Shown piece after piece: positions 1-8,973 of a DNA stretch of 25,236 nt (position 1 is its first letter; each line of letters begins with the position of its first letter). The notes beneath the pieces are model-generated. The model saw nothing but the letters and a program-made list of their open reading frames with translations, did not search any database and was not told the DNA's origin. The stretch comes from Bacteroidota bacterium (lineage in GTDB: Bacteria; Bacteroidota; Bacteroidia; B-17B0; Aurantibacillaceae), in NCBI GenBank assembly GCA_016711805.1, contig JADJSH010000027.1:1-25236 (forward strand), read 5' to 3'. The position numbers were made by a program, and so were the translations under genes.

Positions 1-242
1 AAATGAATGAACAATACATGTGGGTGATAAGTCGCCGTAAAATTAGCTATTTAAAACAAGCTTTTATACACAACAAATTATTGGCCAAAACATGGGTGGT
101 AGAACGATGGCGCAAAATCGTTTTAGATATGTTGACATTGCGGCGTGATACAAATACCATCATCGCTAAAATTAAAACTACTTGGTATTTATTAGATTCA
201 AAAACTAAACGACCACGACGCATTGATGCCGACTTAATGTAA
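1..242 (+). CDS. Hotdog-fold acyl-CoA thioesterase-like protein, C-terminal fragment
   Basis: This is the 3' end of a gene that begins before the window. The reading frame has an order typical of YbgC/4HBT-like or acyl-ACP thioesterases: a hydrophobic strand with MWVISRRKISYL, then KTWVVE, and a C-terminal strand with TTWYLLDSKTKRPRRID ending near residue 76. The pattern 'TxWxLxDxxTxRPxRI' is characteristic of these single-domain hotdog enzymes, which hydrolyse acyl-CoA or acyl-ACP thioesters in the cytoplasm. Around base 110-150 the frame probably shifts twice, because the +1 frame reads MAQNRFRYVDI, a better match to the middle strand. No catalytic Asp or Glu is visible because the N-terminal half is missing. 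This is an inference from pattern only; an unrelated fold remains possible. Confidence 0.4.
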   Translation, partial: MNEQYMWVISRRKISYLKQAFIHNKLLAKTWVVERWRKIVLDMLTLRRDTNTIIAKIKTTWYLLDSKTKRPRRIDADLM

Positions 243-389
243 GCGTTTTTGCATAAGCTCCATTTAAAATGACAATTGTCATTGCTGGCAATACGATAAT
301 AAACCTGTATTCTATCATCTCTCTGTAATTTATAAATGAAATTTACGTAGCAAAACATGTATATGACTATTGAAAATAAACCTCGTTAT

Positions 390-1258
390 ATGAAATTAAT
401 CATGGTAGGTTTTGCTTTATGATATGTTCAAACGTGATGCGTTCTCAGGCATACATTCAATGCTAAAATACCACGGCAGGTGGCATATTACCAATTGTAA
501 TTCGGGCTGTGCAACTGATAAATATTATACTATTGGCACTCTTTAATTAATGGTTTACACTACATTGCTAGACCGTTCATTACCTCAAAATTTTTGTGTT
601 ACGAGAAGATACAACTAGCCGTAGGGTGTATTTACGATTAATAGCCGATCCTCCGCCTGCTAAAAGTTATCTACTATACGATTTTTCACTTCAAGTAAAC
701 GATACCATTAGCATTACGAACCCTGGTAGTCCTTATCCAAATACCCTGGCTAACATTGTAGATTCAATTGTATTAAAACCATTAGTAAATAAAAGCCATC
801 GCTACTTTTACCTTCACTCTGAAGGATACACTAGCCTCTCACACCAAAACAACCATTTGGGTAGAGGCATTGGCTCACTATGTTTATTAGTACGCCTGGC
901 GCCCTACCACAAATTAATGGTGCAGGACAATTAAAGTGTTTTTTAGCAATAACGTCGAAAATAGTAACCTAGGCTCTATTGCAGATTGCATCTCCTATTT
1001 ACCCTGTTAGTGTTAAGGAATTAAAAAAACAATCAAATTACATCATATCTCAAAACTTTGATGGTAGTGCGTATCTATTAAGGCAAAGTATCAGGATATA
1101 GAAAACGTTCAAATAGTAGTACCGATGGCAAACTAGTATATCAAAACTAATTCTTCGAAGAACATACAATTATCCGTCTCAATTCGTTCCAAAAGGATTA
1201 CTACTTCTTAAAAATTGAAAATAAAAGCTGGGAATTATTAGCCTTACAAACTCTTTAA
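390..1258 (+). CDS. Secreted protein with T9SS type A (Por) C-terminal sorting domain, frameshifted
   Basis: Pieced together across frames, the protein starts MKLIMVGFALLICS, a signal peptide ending near SQA. A body follows with WHITNCNSGCATDKYYT, INGLHYTLLDR, LLREDTTSRRVYLRL, YLLYDFSLQVNDTISI, NPGSPYPNT, then TTIWVEALAH and GQLKCFFSNNVENSN. The last 70 or so residues read GKLVYQN, EEHTIIRLNSFQK and YYFLKIENK, the beta-sandwich signature of the type A sorting domain that directs export and surface attachment through the type IX secretion system. The total of about 290 residues matches a common Bacteroidota family of uncharacterised T9SS cargo. At least six single-base shifts interrupt the frame (for example near 420, 505, 560, 850, 925, 1140), so the exact ends are approximate. 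The function of the body domain is unknown. Confidence 0.65.
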
Positions 1259-1269
1259 CCCTATTCTTA

Positions 1270-1741
1270 GTTAGAGAAGTATCAAGTATAAGCGAATTAA
1301 GAAAATTACACGAACTGCCACAAAAAAGCAATTAGTAGAACTTTGCCTGAGCTTAGCCAAATACAAAAAGATAATAAAGAGTTTTAGATTGTTTACTATC
1401 TCAAGAGCACGATAAATCCGCTTTTATTACTGCTGTGAAAGCTGAAATAGATGGCGCTTTACGGAATTAAAAACACAAGCCAACTTATATTACGTAAAAA
1501 GAGTTGCAAACTCTTACGCATCGATACCAAATACTGTAAATACCTTGGCGATAAGGCCGCTGCAGCCGAATTACATATTTATTTTGTCGGAAAATGAAAG
1601 CATCAGGCATTCCTTACCATAAAAAAGCCAGTTGCTGATAAATATGTACGAGCAACAACTCAAAAAAATAAATACGTTAATCAATGGTTTGCACGAAGAT
1701 TTGCAACAAGATTATTTAAATGATTTAGAAAGTTATATAAC
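1270..1741 (+). CDS. Conserved hypothetical basic, helix-rich protein, frameshifted
   Basis: I do not recognise a named domain. Joined across three or four shifts it reads KYKRIKKITRTATKKQLVEL from base 1284, then DNKEFLDCLLSQEHDKSAF, ITAVKAEIDGAFTELKTQ, NLYYVKKSCKLLRI, KYCKYLGDKAAAAELHIYF, RKMKASGIPYHKK, and finally LINGLHEDLQQDYLNDLES. The composition is strongly helical and charged, with a basic N-terminus. There is no signal peptide and no membrane segment, so it is probably cytoplasmic. The 'LRxxxKYxxYxGxK' and 'KxxASGIPYHK' blocks look conserved and suggest a real protein family of about 155 residues. The 3' end probably overlaps or abuts the start of the next gene at 1742, so the two may form a pair. 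The start codon is not clear because of indels. Confidence 0.45.
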
Positions 1742-2138
1742 ATGGAGAAAATTAACGAATATGTATTTAAAATGAAATACACTTTCAATTCTACTGGCTT
1801 CATTATAAAGATGATACCTTATGCCAGTTTTATACTGGTAATTTATGTCCTGAATTTAAACTTGGAAGATGTCACCTGCGAAGACAGACCAAGCAACTCG
1901 TAGGAGTTTTAGCAGAATTAATGTTTCCAATCAACTCTACTCCATACAATACGAATACTATGACTACGATACTGGAAGTCATTATAGCTCAAACCTAAAA
2001 TGGAATTCACTTTACAAAGGGAGAAGAAAACAAATTTACATACAAAAAAATTCGAATATCATTACGGTTCAAACTACATCAAAACACTTTGATAATTTTT
2101 GTGCTTATATAAAAGCAAATCTTGAACCTCTATTGTAA
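1742..2138 (+). CDS. YcxB-like membrane protein candidate, frameshifted
   Basis: The likely start is MEKINEYVFKMKYTF. Another frame holds a hydrophobic stretch with IPYASFILVIYVL, possibly a membrane segment. The best-preserved part is the C-terminal 70 residues, containing LYSIQYEYYDYD, LKWNSLYKG and a terminal block with IYIQKNSNIITVQ and FCAYIKANLEPLL. In the YcxB-like family a short N-terminal membrane region is followed by a beta-rich domain with 'W..l.k..et...iyi.i.....iiP...f...e.f...l', which this resembles. The function of the family is not established. It ends 20 bases before the convergent lipoprotein gene. The assignment is weak because the N-terminal half is scrambled by indels; a plain hypothetical protein is the alternative. 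Confidence 0.35.
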
Positions 2139-2158
2139 AACACAATAAGCGCCTTTGC

Positions 2159-2413
2159 TTAATTACGCATGTACAACTTAGTTGGTAAACTAGAAAGTGC
2201 ATAACCAATATTAGCGGCGCTATACGGACTATTTTCTATCCCAACATAAAACGATTGATTTTTTAATTTGGTAGTAGATTGAATACTAAAGTGTCCATTT
2301 CCATCTGTGGTGGCACTTTCAACTGTAAATAAATCTCCTAAACATTGAGACGTATTGCCAGATTCTTTTCCGTTGCAAGCAGATAATAATACCACCACAC
2401 CACCAACACCCAT
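2159..2413 (-). CDS. Small putative lipoprotein
   Basis: The protein of 84 residues begins MGVGGVVVLLSAC, a short hydrophobic stretch ending in a lipobox-like LLSAC, so it is probably lipidated at Cys13 and held in the envelope. The rest contains TTDGNGHFSIQSTTKLKN and ends FYVGIENSPYSAANIGYAL followed by about ten residues. The 'DGNGHFSI' motif is typical of small transthyretin-like or carboxypeptidase-regulatory-like beta-sandwich domains in Bacteroidota surface proteins, though the domain here is only partly recognisable. The signal peptide is shorter than usual, so the real start may lie upstream in another frame and a frameshift is likely. No function can be assigned. It lies downstream of the VOC protein on the same strand. 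Confidence 0.45.
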   Translation of the reverse strand: MGVGGVVVLLSACNGKESGNTSQCLGDLFTVESATTDGNGHFSIQSTTKLKNQSFYVGIENSPYSAANIGYALSSLPTKLYMRN

Positions 2414-2595
2414 GAAGGTTTTGCACTCAACAAATCATACACATAACCTTCGTAAGAAATTTTAGTTGTTTTTTACAATTTGTATTTAAACAAAATAATG
2501 AAAGTAACACAACGATAGAAAACTAACTTAACGAATGTGATCATTTAAATGGATTGATTAATTTCTAATATAAAGATAAGCTAAAGAATTGAATT

Positions 2596-2612
2596 CCTCG
2601 AACAGTTTGAGG
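2596..2612 (-). terminator. Short hairpin between VOC gene and lipoprotein gene
   Basis: CCTCGAACAGTTTGAGG folds into a seven-pair stem (one G-U) with a three-base loop. It lies 70 bases after the VOC stop on the minus strand. No long T-run follows, so it may be a weak terminator or simply a repeat fragment. Confidence 0.25.
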
Positions 2613-2656
2613 TGTATTATAACTCAATTATATTAAGTTCTCGACTACGCTCGAAC

Positions 2657-2680
2657 TGACAAACTATAGTCTTTATTAAG
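2657..2680. repeat. Dispersed intergenic repeat of Bacteroidota type (TCTCGACTACGCTCGAAC)
   Basis: The segment holds TCTCGACTACGCTCGAACTG, with two copies of the TCGA core in inverted-like arrangement. Very similar strings ending in CTCGAACTGAC recur between genes in many Bacteroidota genomes, from memory. Only one copy lies in this window, so its repeat status cannot be proved here. Confidence 0.35.
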
Positions 2681-2681
2681 C

Positions 2682-3067
2682 CTAAACCACCTGATACAAT
2701 TCTATCGGTAAATCATCTGGATCTCTAAAAAAGTAAATTGCTTGCCTGTAAATTCATCGATGCGGATAGGCTCAACCGCAATATCAAAGCTTTGAAGGTG
2801 CTTAACGGCATCTTGGATATTATCTACTGCAAAAGCAATATGCCTTAAGCCTGTTGCTTCTGGTTGCGTAGGACGAGCTTTTGGATTTGGAGAAAACAAC
2901 TCAATCAAATAAGTGCCATTTAATGCTAAATCTAATTTGTAGGAATCGCGTTCTTTACGATACACTTCTTGCTGAATTTCAAAACCCAATACTTCTGTAT
3001 AAAATTGTTTTGAGATTTGATAATCAGAACAGATAATGGCGATATGATGTAAGGCTGTAAGTTTCAT
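2682..3067 (-). CDS. SMU1112c/YaeR-type glyoxalase I-like VOC metalloprotein
   Basis: The protein of about 128 residues starts MKLTALHHIAIICSDYQISK and follows E. coli YaeR block by block: FYTEVLGFEIQQEVYRKERDS, LDLALNGTYLIELFS, PEATGLRHIAFAVDNI and FTGKQFTFFRDPDDLPIELY. The VOC fold comprises two beta-alpha-beta-beta-beta modules that bind a divalent metal. The expected ligands are visible: His in HHIAI, Glu in LIELFS, His in LRHIAF and Glu in PIELY. The last ligand is recovered only by correcting a frameshift in the T-run near 2733, where the uncorrected frame ends early in IQMIYR. The start at 3067 is chosen over an upstream in-frame ATG (3109) because homologues begin here. The substrate is unknown; it is probably cytoplasmic and related to detoxification enzymes. 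Confidence 0.88.
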
Positions 3068-3146
3068 AATGATCCTATAAAAATAAATAAATATTAGAGT
3101 ACAATACAATTATTTAAAGCTCATAATCATATAATATATATTTTAT

Positions 3147-3241
3147 GGGCGTGTCCGCCAGCTGGCGGATCGGAGGCTCGGCTCTCGCTTTTATTTGTCC
3201 TTCGGAACAAATAAAGAGCTCAATGCCTCAATCCCTCACGC
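3147..3241 (+). repeat. GGGCGT...ACGC structured intergenic element, copy 1
   Basis: This element of about 95 bp opens GGGCGTGTCC and closes ATCCCTCACGC, so its ends form a short inverted pair (GCGTG/CACGC). Inside are the 16-bp palindrome TCCGCCAGCTGGCGGA (3154-3169), a CGGCTCTCGCTTTTATTTG block and a hairpin around CCTTCGG. The ends and the layout match two copies near 12185-12358. Elements with these ends are frequent between Bacteroidota genes, from memory; no protein is encoded. Confidence 0.6.
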
Positions 3242-3263
3242 AAATCAATTCCCCAACAAAACA
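3241..3263. repeat. 23-bp direct repeat, distal copy
   Basis: An exact 23-base match to 3374-3396, beginning CAAATCAATTCCCC. The other copy contains the last codons and stop of the CHAT gene (VLLGN-stop on the minus strand). This copy therefore looks like a duplicated scrap of that gene end. Confidence 0.7.
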
Positions 3264-3373
3264 TAACCGTAAAACATTAAACAACATAGTCACATAGCAC
3301 TCTGTTTAAAACCGTAGGTTTCTAGGGCTACTTTCTACAACAGCAATTCTATGTTTCTATGTGGCTAAAAAAC
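3264..3373. other. Intergenic stretch with CATAG/CTATG inverted motifs
   Basis: No gene is seen. The stretch holds CATAGTCACATAG at 3285-3297 and CTATGTTTCTATGTGG at 3349-3364, loosely inverted around an A/T-rich centre. This resembles another short repeat seen between Bacteroidota genes, but one copy is not proof. Confidence 0.35.
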
Positions 3374-3396
3374 CAAATCAATTCCCCAACAAAACA
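3374..3396. repeat. 23-bp direct repeat, copy inside CHAT gene 3' end
   Basis: An exact match to 3241-3263, spaced 133 bases. It encodes the last residues (VLLGN) and the stop codon of the CHAT protein on the minus strand. Confidence 0.7.
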
Positions 3397-6300
3397 AAAG
3401 CCCCCCAATAGTAAGGATGAGAATATTTTTTTCGCACTTCACGTTGCGCTTTGTTAAACGCTTTAGCAATGAATTGTTGTGTAGGATTTACACTCCTCCT
3501 TATAAAACTCCGTCATTAAAATTTGTGTGGCATCATCATCCACACTCCACAAACTCATAATTAAATTTTTAGCACCAGCAATATAAAAGGCACGTTGCAA
3601 ACCAAATACGCCTTGGTTATTCATATCTTGTCCCAAACCTGTTTCACAAGCAGACAGTACCACCAAATCGGTATTGCTTAAATTTAATAAGGACGCTTCG
3701 TAAGCGGTGAAGATTCCATCCTGAGCAACAGAGTTGGTAGTATCTTTAGCAGACTTAGAAGCACCAGCTAACATAATACCCGATTGCAATAAGAGGTTGC
3801 TTTTAATTTTGTATTCTTCGAAGCCTAAAAAGCTTTTATCTTCTTTATCGTAAATGTCTTTTAAAAAATACCCATGTGTGGCAATGTGTAATACTTTTGG
3901 CGAAACGGTTTTCTTGAGTTGTTCTTCTGAAGCCAATTCTTTTTGATACATGTTCACATTCCATTTGGTGTTTTGCAAAAACTGAGCAATATTTTCTACT
4001 TCTATTTTAGTACCTGGCAAGGGCACTAACCTAAATAAACCATAACGGCTGCTGGCAATGGGTTCGCTAGCAACAGGCGCACTGACTTTTTTAGTAAAAT
4101 CATAATCGTAATCAGGGAAACCATACAACTCTGCACTATATTGGGAATTACTTTTTGTGTCGTTTAGCATATAACTTAAGTTCGGTAACACGCTCACGTT
4201 GACTTCATCTAACACATATTTTTTAGTAACAGGATTTTGTAGCGTATATAAATTCACTTGATTGTAAACGCCATCGGCAGATAGATAAACTTTAGTAATG
4301 CCTTGCAATTTAGCCGCTATAGGTTTCCAAAAACGGTTATACGAATCAGCATCCTCTACTCTATCATACATGTGATTGATATAATCGTTTACATAAGTCG
4401 TTTCAAAATCGTTGCTACTGGCAATACGAATCAAAGTTGGAAAAGCATCTGTCTTTTTTAATACAAGCGCTACATATTCTGTTACGTAACTTGTATCGCT
4501 AAGCGCTTGATCTTCTTTAATAATCGTAATCGCTGCTTCATCTGCTTTTAGTTGTTGTTGAATATCTTTATAGCTCAGCTCTTTATTACTGGCAAAACCT
4601 TGACTTTTTGCTTTTAAAATTTGTTCTAAACTATTGGCTTGCTTTTCCATATCAGCCATGTTCCAATAACTACCTTGCAAATCCAAATCTCTAAAGCTTT
4701 GCGAAATTTGTTGTTTAATTGCTATCCAACGGTTGTAGGTATTTATCAAAGCAGTATCCTTACTGTTAGCAATGGCTTTGCGTGTATTGATACTTCTATT
4801 TAATAAAAGCGATTTAATAAATAATTGGTAATCGAAACAGCTAGCTAATAACTGCTGATGGTTTTCTTTTGGAAACAACTTTGTATAGTTCATCACAAAA
4901 CTATTAAAGCTATCAAAGCGGTAGCCTAAAATAGTATACTGAGCTAATTGGTCCTCCTCGCTCATGCTTTCAAAATAGTCGGCAAACTGACCGCGATAAT
5001 AGGTTAAGGACTGCAAATAAAATGCTTGCGCTTTTTTGTAATCTTTAGTTTTAGTATATAAATACGCCAGGTTAAACAAGCCATCTATATAAGCCATGTG
5101 TTGATCGCCAAACTTAGCTTTAATAATCTCATTGGCTTTTAAGGTGTTTTCGATGGCTTTATCGTAGTTGCCTAAAATATCGTACAAGCTAATGGTACCT
5201 CCTAAAAAATACGCATAGCGTTCGTGACTTTCGCCTACCGTGTTTTTCATAATGCTAATAGCTTCCAGCTTTAAGGCTTCTGCCTCTTTATAGCGGCGCA
5301 ACTGCATGTATAGCATGGCTAAACTATTTAAGCAGTTAGCATAAAAGGGATGATTTTCGCCAAGCGTTTCTTTGTAAATAGTTTTGGCCTCTAATAATTT
5401 AGGTTCCGCTTCGGCATACAAACCCATATCAAAAACAACAAGGCTAAATTATTTAAGGCATTGGCATAATTTTGATGCTTGGTTCCAATGGATTGTTCTC
5501 GGATAAACAATACCTGTTTCAATAAATCGCCCGCTTGTTTATAGCGACCTAAATTTCGATACAACTCTGCTTGATTATTTAAAGTGGTGCTATAATCGGG
5601 CGAATTCTCTAACTTTAATTTTTGATAGATAGCTATGGATTTATCATTTACCTCTTCGGCCGATTTATAATCTCCCACATTTTTATAACATAGCCCTAAA
5701 TTATTATACATGGTTGCCACACTTAACTCATCCTTATCTGCCATGTGCGTGGCAAGCGCTAATCCCTTTTCCAACAATGCCATCGCATCTTTATAATTAC
5801 CCGTTAAGCGATAGGCTTCGGCGGTGTTATTTAAGGTCGTAGCATAATCAGCCGTATCTATTGGGTTTATGGACGCATGTATCTCCAACAATTTATTAAA
5901 GGTATTTAAAGCACTGGTATAATCGCCTTGCCCTTGGCTAATGCGCGCATCATTATTTAAAGCAATTAAATACTCTCTGTCTTTTTCGCCTTTGGTGCCT
6001 TTAAAATAAGCCATCACGGCATCGTTCATCGATTTGGCGTAAGCATAGTTCCCCATCTCGACGTACATTTCGGCTAAAATTTTAAAGCGCATGGTATATT
6101 CTACACTATTGGCGTTATACACCAATGCCAAAGTGGGTAACGATTTTAAAAATAAACTTTCGGCATCGGTATAATAACCAATGTGATTATATAGGCAAGC
6201 CAAATCGTAAAAATAAAAAGCACGGTAAACGGTATCGTTTATGCTATTGCAAATGCCAATAGCTTGGTTAAAATAGTTAACCGACTCCTCATATTGTTCG

Positions 6301-6521
6301 GCTTTAAAGGCGTTGGTTCCTAAAAAATCAATCAGAATGGATTTTTCGATTAAATTTTGTTGTAGGAGTTTATCGTGCGTTTTTAAAAAGCCATTGAGTT
6401 CCTCATTGCTAAACGAACCACCTTTATCAATACGCGCTTGCATGGGTTCCCATAACTTGGCAAAGTTTTGAGCTTGCCCAGATAGGCAACAAACGAGTAG
6501 GATATAAAAAAGGTGTTTCAT
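3378..6521 (-). CDS. Secreted TPR-CHAT domain (caspase-like) protein
   Basis: Reconstructed as one protein of about 1047 residues. The ATG at 6521 gives MKHLFYILLVCCLSGQAQ, a clear signal peptide, so the protein acts outside the cytoplasm. Residues 60-460 or so hold eight or more TPR units of kinesin-light-chain type (repeated 'ATxxNNLAxLYxxxGxYxxAExL'). A linker helix region follows, then a C-terminal CHAT domain. The CHAT catalytic pair is visible: His in VLHIATHGYF and Cys in LVVLSACETGLG, followed by GVFGLQRAFYIAGA and LIMSLWSVDDDAT. CHAT domains are caspase/separase-related cysteine proteases. Frameshifts near 5430 and 3490 split the gene; correcting the second gives the usual C-terminus YYWGAFVLLGN. 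There is no T9SS sorting domain. The substrate is unknown, and a separase-like self-processing or signalling role is only inference. Confidence 0.88.
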
Positions 6522-6741
6522 CAACGCTTTATTTTTTGAGATATAAAGTTAAGAGATTTTGGCTTTAATCAAAGACCCAGCTTTACACTAAAAATGACTA
6601 CCTTTCAATATCAAAACGAGCATTACATATTTGATTTTATTTTTCGGCCTTGCTTTTCTGTAAAAAGCGCAACAGAGCTTATTCCCTGCACGTGGCTTAT
6701 TATTTTTTAACGCTAATGATGCGGCACCACCTCATCAATCG
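6522..6741. other. Divergent intergenic region, upstream part
   Basis: This AT-rich stretch between the start of the CHAT gene and the small ORF probably carries the CHAT gene promoter. I could not pick out a convincing -7/-33 pair. Weak coding-like fragments on the plus strand are interrupted by stops in all frames. Confidence 0.3.
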
Positions 6742-6923
6742 ATGATACCCACTAAGCAAAACAGCTTTCAAAAACCATTACCCACTATTTCCTCTGGCTC
6801 CATTAAAGACCTACCCTTTTTTGTGCTATGGAATGTAAAGTACGCCAACACACCAACATTTGGATTAAACTACGCGCCGGCGATGATGCGAGTTATATGA
6901 AGATGATTGGGAGATCAAAATAA
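6742..6923 (+). CDS. Small hypothetical protein, frameshifted
   Basis: ATG at 6742 begins MIPTKQNSFQKPLPTISSGS, then IKDLPFF. After one shift in the T-run near 6830 it continues AMECKVRQHTNIWIKLRAGD and DASYMKMIGRSK to a TAA at 6923, about 60 residues in all. The second half has regular codon use and a plausible alpha/beta pattern (NIWIKLRAGDDxSY), so it may be a real small gene. I do not recognise a family. It has no signal peptide and lies 85 bases upstream of the vWA gene on the same strand. The alternative is a chance open stretch. Confidence 0.3.
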
Positions 6924-7007
6924 AATTTTCACATCATTTATGGAATAAGTAAAAGTTTGGCGTCTTAATATCAGATTCCCAAATTTTAAACCTTTAAATC
7001 CATTGTT

Positions 7008-8954
7008 ATGATAAAATTTTCATTCATTAGTATGATGTTGTTAAGCATCTTTAGCTTTGCACAACAATCGCCAAGTAACTCAGGCTCCATCTTCGGTAAA
7101 ATAACCGACAAAACCACCAACGAGGAAATTCCTTTTGTGATGGTTTTCTGTATATAAATGATACCGCAAAAGTTGGAGCAACCACCACCGATATGGCCGG
7201 TAGCTATCGTTTTAAAAATTTAAGTGCGGGTCTTTATAAAATTAAAACCACTTATGTTGGATATAAGGCTCAAGCCATTTCAAAAATAAAAGTACTCGAT
7301 CATAAAGCTACAGAAGCCAATATTAGTTTGTCGAACGATGGCGCTCACTTAGATGAAGTGCAAATAGTTATGTACAATCAACCAGTAGCAGATTATGATG
7401 TAAATCAGGATCTACCGTTACTCGAGAAGAGCTTCAGACCATTTCGACCAGAAACGTCAACTCTGTTGCTGGAACAACCGCGGGTGTTTACAAAAAAAGC
7501 AAATACGATATGCGAGGCGGGCGAGTTACTCCTACTCCCGACTATAACACCGAAGAGTACAGCCGCATTTATGATAACGAATTTAAAGACTAAAAAAGAT
7601 CCATTATCTACTTTTAGTATTGATGTGGATAAAGCATCTTATAGTAACGTGCGTCGTTTTATTACCCAAAATCAATTACCACAACCTGATGCAGTGCGTA
7701 TTGAAGAAATGATTAATTACTTTAGCTACAATTATCCAAAACCAATTAACAATCAACCTTTCTCCATCACAACAGAATATACTGATTGTCCTTGGAACAA
7801 AAAGCATCAACTCATTCACATTGGTTTACAAGGCAAAGAAATTGCCATGGATAATTTACCAGCAAACAATTTAGTGTTTTTATTAGATGTTTCTGGTTCC
7901 ATGAATTCTGAAGATAAATTACCTTTATTAAAATCTGGTTTACGTTTATTGGTGGAACAAATGCGTCCGCAAGATAAAGTAGCGATTGTGGTTTACGCTG
8001 GTGCAGCGGGTGTTGTATTACCATCAACCTCTGGTGAACATAAAGACAGAATTTATGATGCCCTCGAAAAATTAGAGGCAGGTGGTTCAACCGCTGGTGG
8101 CGAAGGTATTTTATTAGCGTACAAAACTGCTAAAGAAAACTTTTTAAACAAAGGAAACAATCGCATTATTTTAGCCACCGATGGAGACTTTAATGTGGGA
8201 GTGAGTAGTGATGGTGAATTGACTCGCTTAATTGAAAAGCAAAGAGAAGACGGCGTGTTTTTAAGTGTATTGGGTTTTGGTACTGGAAATTATAAAGACA
8301 GTAAGATGGAACAACTAGCAGATAAAGGTAATGGTAACTACGCCTACATTGATAATATCTTAGAAGCGAAAAAAGTATTAGTAAAAGAAATGGGAGGAAC
8401 ATTATTAACCATTGCTAAAGATGTGAAATTGCAAATAGAATTTAATCCTGCAAAAGTAAAAGCATACCGTTTAGTGGGCTACGAAAATCGTTTATTAAAC
8501 AACGAAGATTTTAACGACGATAAAAAGATGCAGGCGAATTAGGCTCAGGACATACCGTTACAGCCATTTACGAAATTATTCCTGCAGGTTCAGATGAATT
8601 AGTGGCGAGCATTGATAACTTAAAATACCAACAAGTGGCAACTCATCCTACTTCTGAAAGCAATGAAGTGATGACCATTAAATTTAGATACAAAGAACCA
8701 AAAGAATCTACCTCACAATTAATTTCACATATTGTATTGGATAAAAAAACACCTTTCTCAGCAGCTACTGAAAATTGCAAATTTGCTTGCGCTGTTGCAG
8801 AGTTTGGTTTATTGTTAAGGGATTCGAAATTTAAAGGAGACTCTGATTTTAAAACTGTGATAACAATGGCTAAAGAAGCTAAAGGAAAGACGACGAAGGT
8901 TACAGAGCTGAATTCATCAGATTAGTGGAGATGGCAGAAATGATGAAGAAGTAA
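7008..8954 (+). CDS. vWA/DUF3520 protein with CarboxypepD_reg-like N-terminus
   Basis: Reconstructed length is about 648 residues. The N-terminus MIKFSFISMMLLSIFSFAQ is a signal peptide. Next comes a carboxypeptidase-regulatory-like domain (GSIFGKITDKTTNEEIPFV to YKIKTTYVGYKAQ). A plug-like STRNVNSVAG segment near 7440 and a linker with RGGR and TPTPDYN follow. Then come the YfbK-type N-domain (TFSIDVDKASYSNVRRF, IEEMINYFSYNYP), a von Willebrand A domain with an intact MIDAS (LLDVSGSM, STAGGEG, ATDGDF), and a DUF3520 C-terminal domain ending EFIRLVEMAEMMKK. vWA MIDAS sites bind a metal and protein ligands; YfbK-like proteins are envelope proteins of unknown role. Frameshifts near 7140, 7425, 7580, 8540 and 8900 break the frame. 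It is separated from the CHAT gene by a divergent promoter region. Confidence 0.87.
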
Positions 8955-8973
8955 TATTTCTAGGGAAAAGACA

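Noticed and set aside
47..358. Minus-strand open frame of 103 codons
   Set aside because: It lies opposite the thioesterase-like frame for most of its length, and the protein has no recognisable pattern. The 16-base palindrome AATGACAATTGTCATT at 268-283 inside it is short enough to be chance.
1..2138. A cluster of true pseudogenes
   Set aside because: Protein similarity continues smoothly across each shift, and essential genes in the rest of the window show the same kind of error, so sequencing indels explain it better.
7812..8402. Two minus-strand open frames opposite the vWA domain
   Set aside because: They are antisense shadows of a strongly conserved coding region and show no protein pattern of their own.
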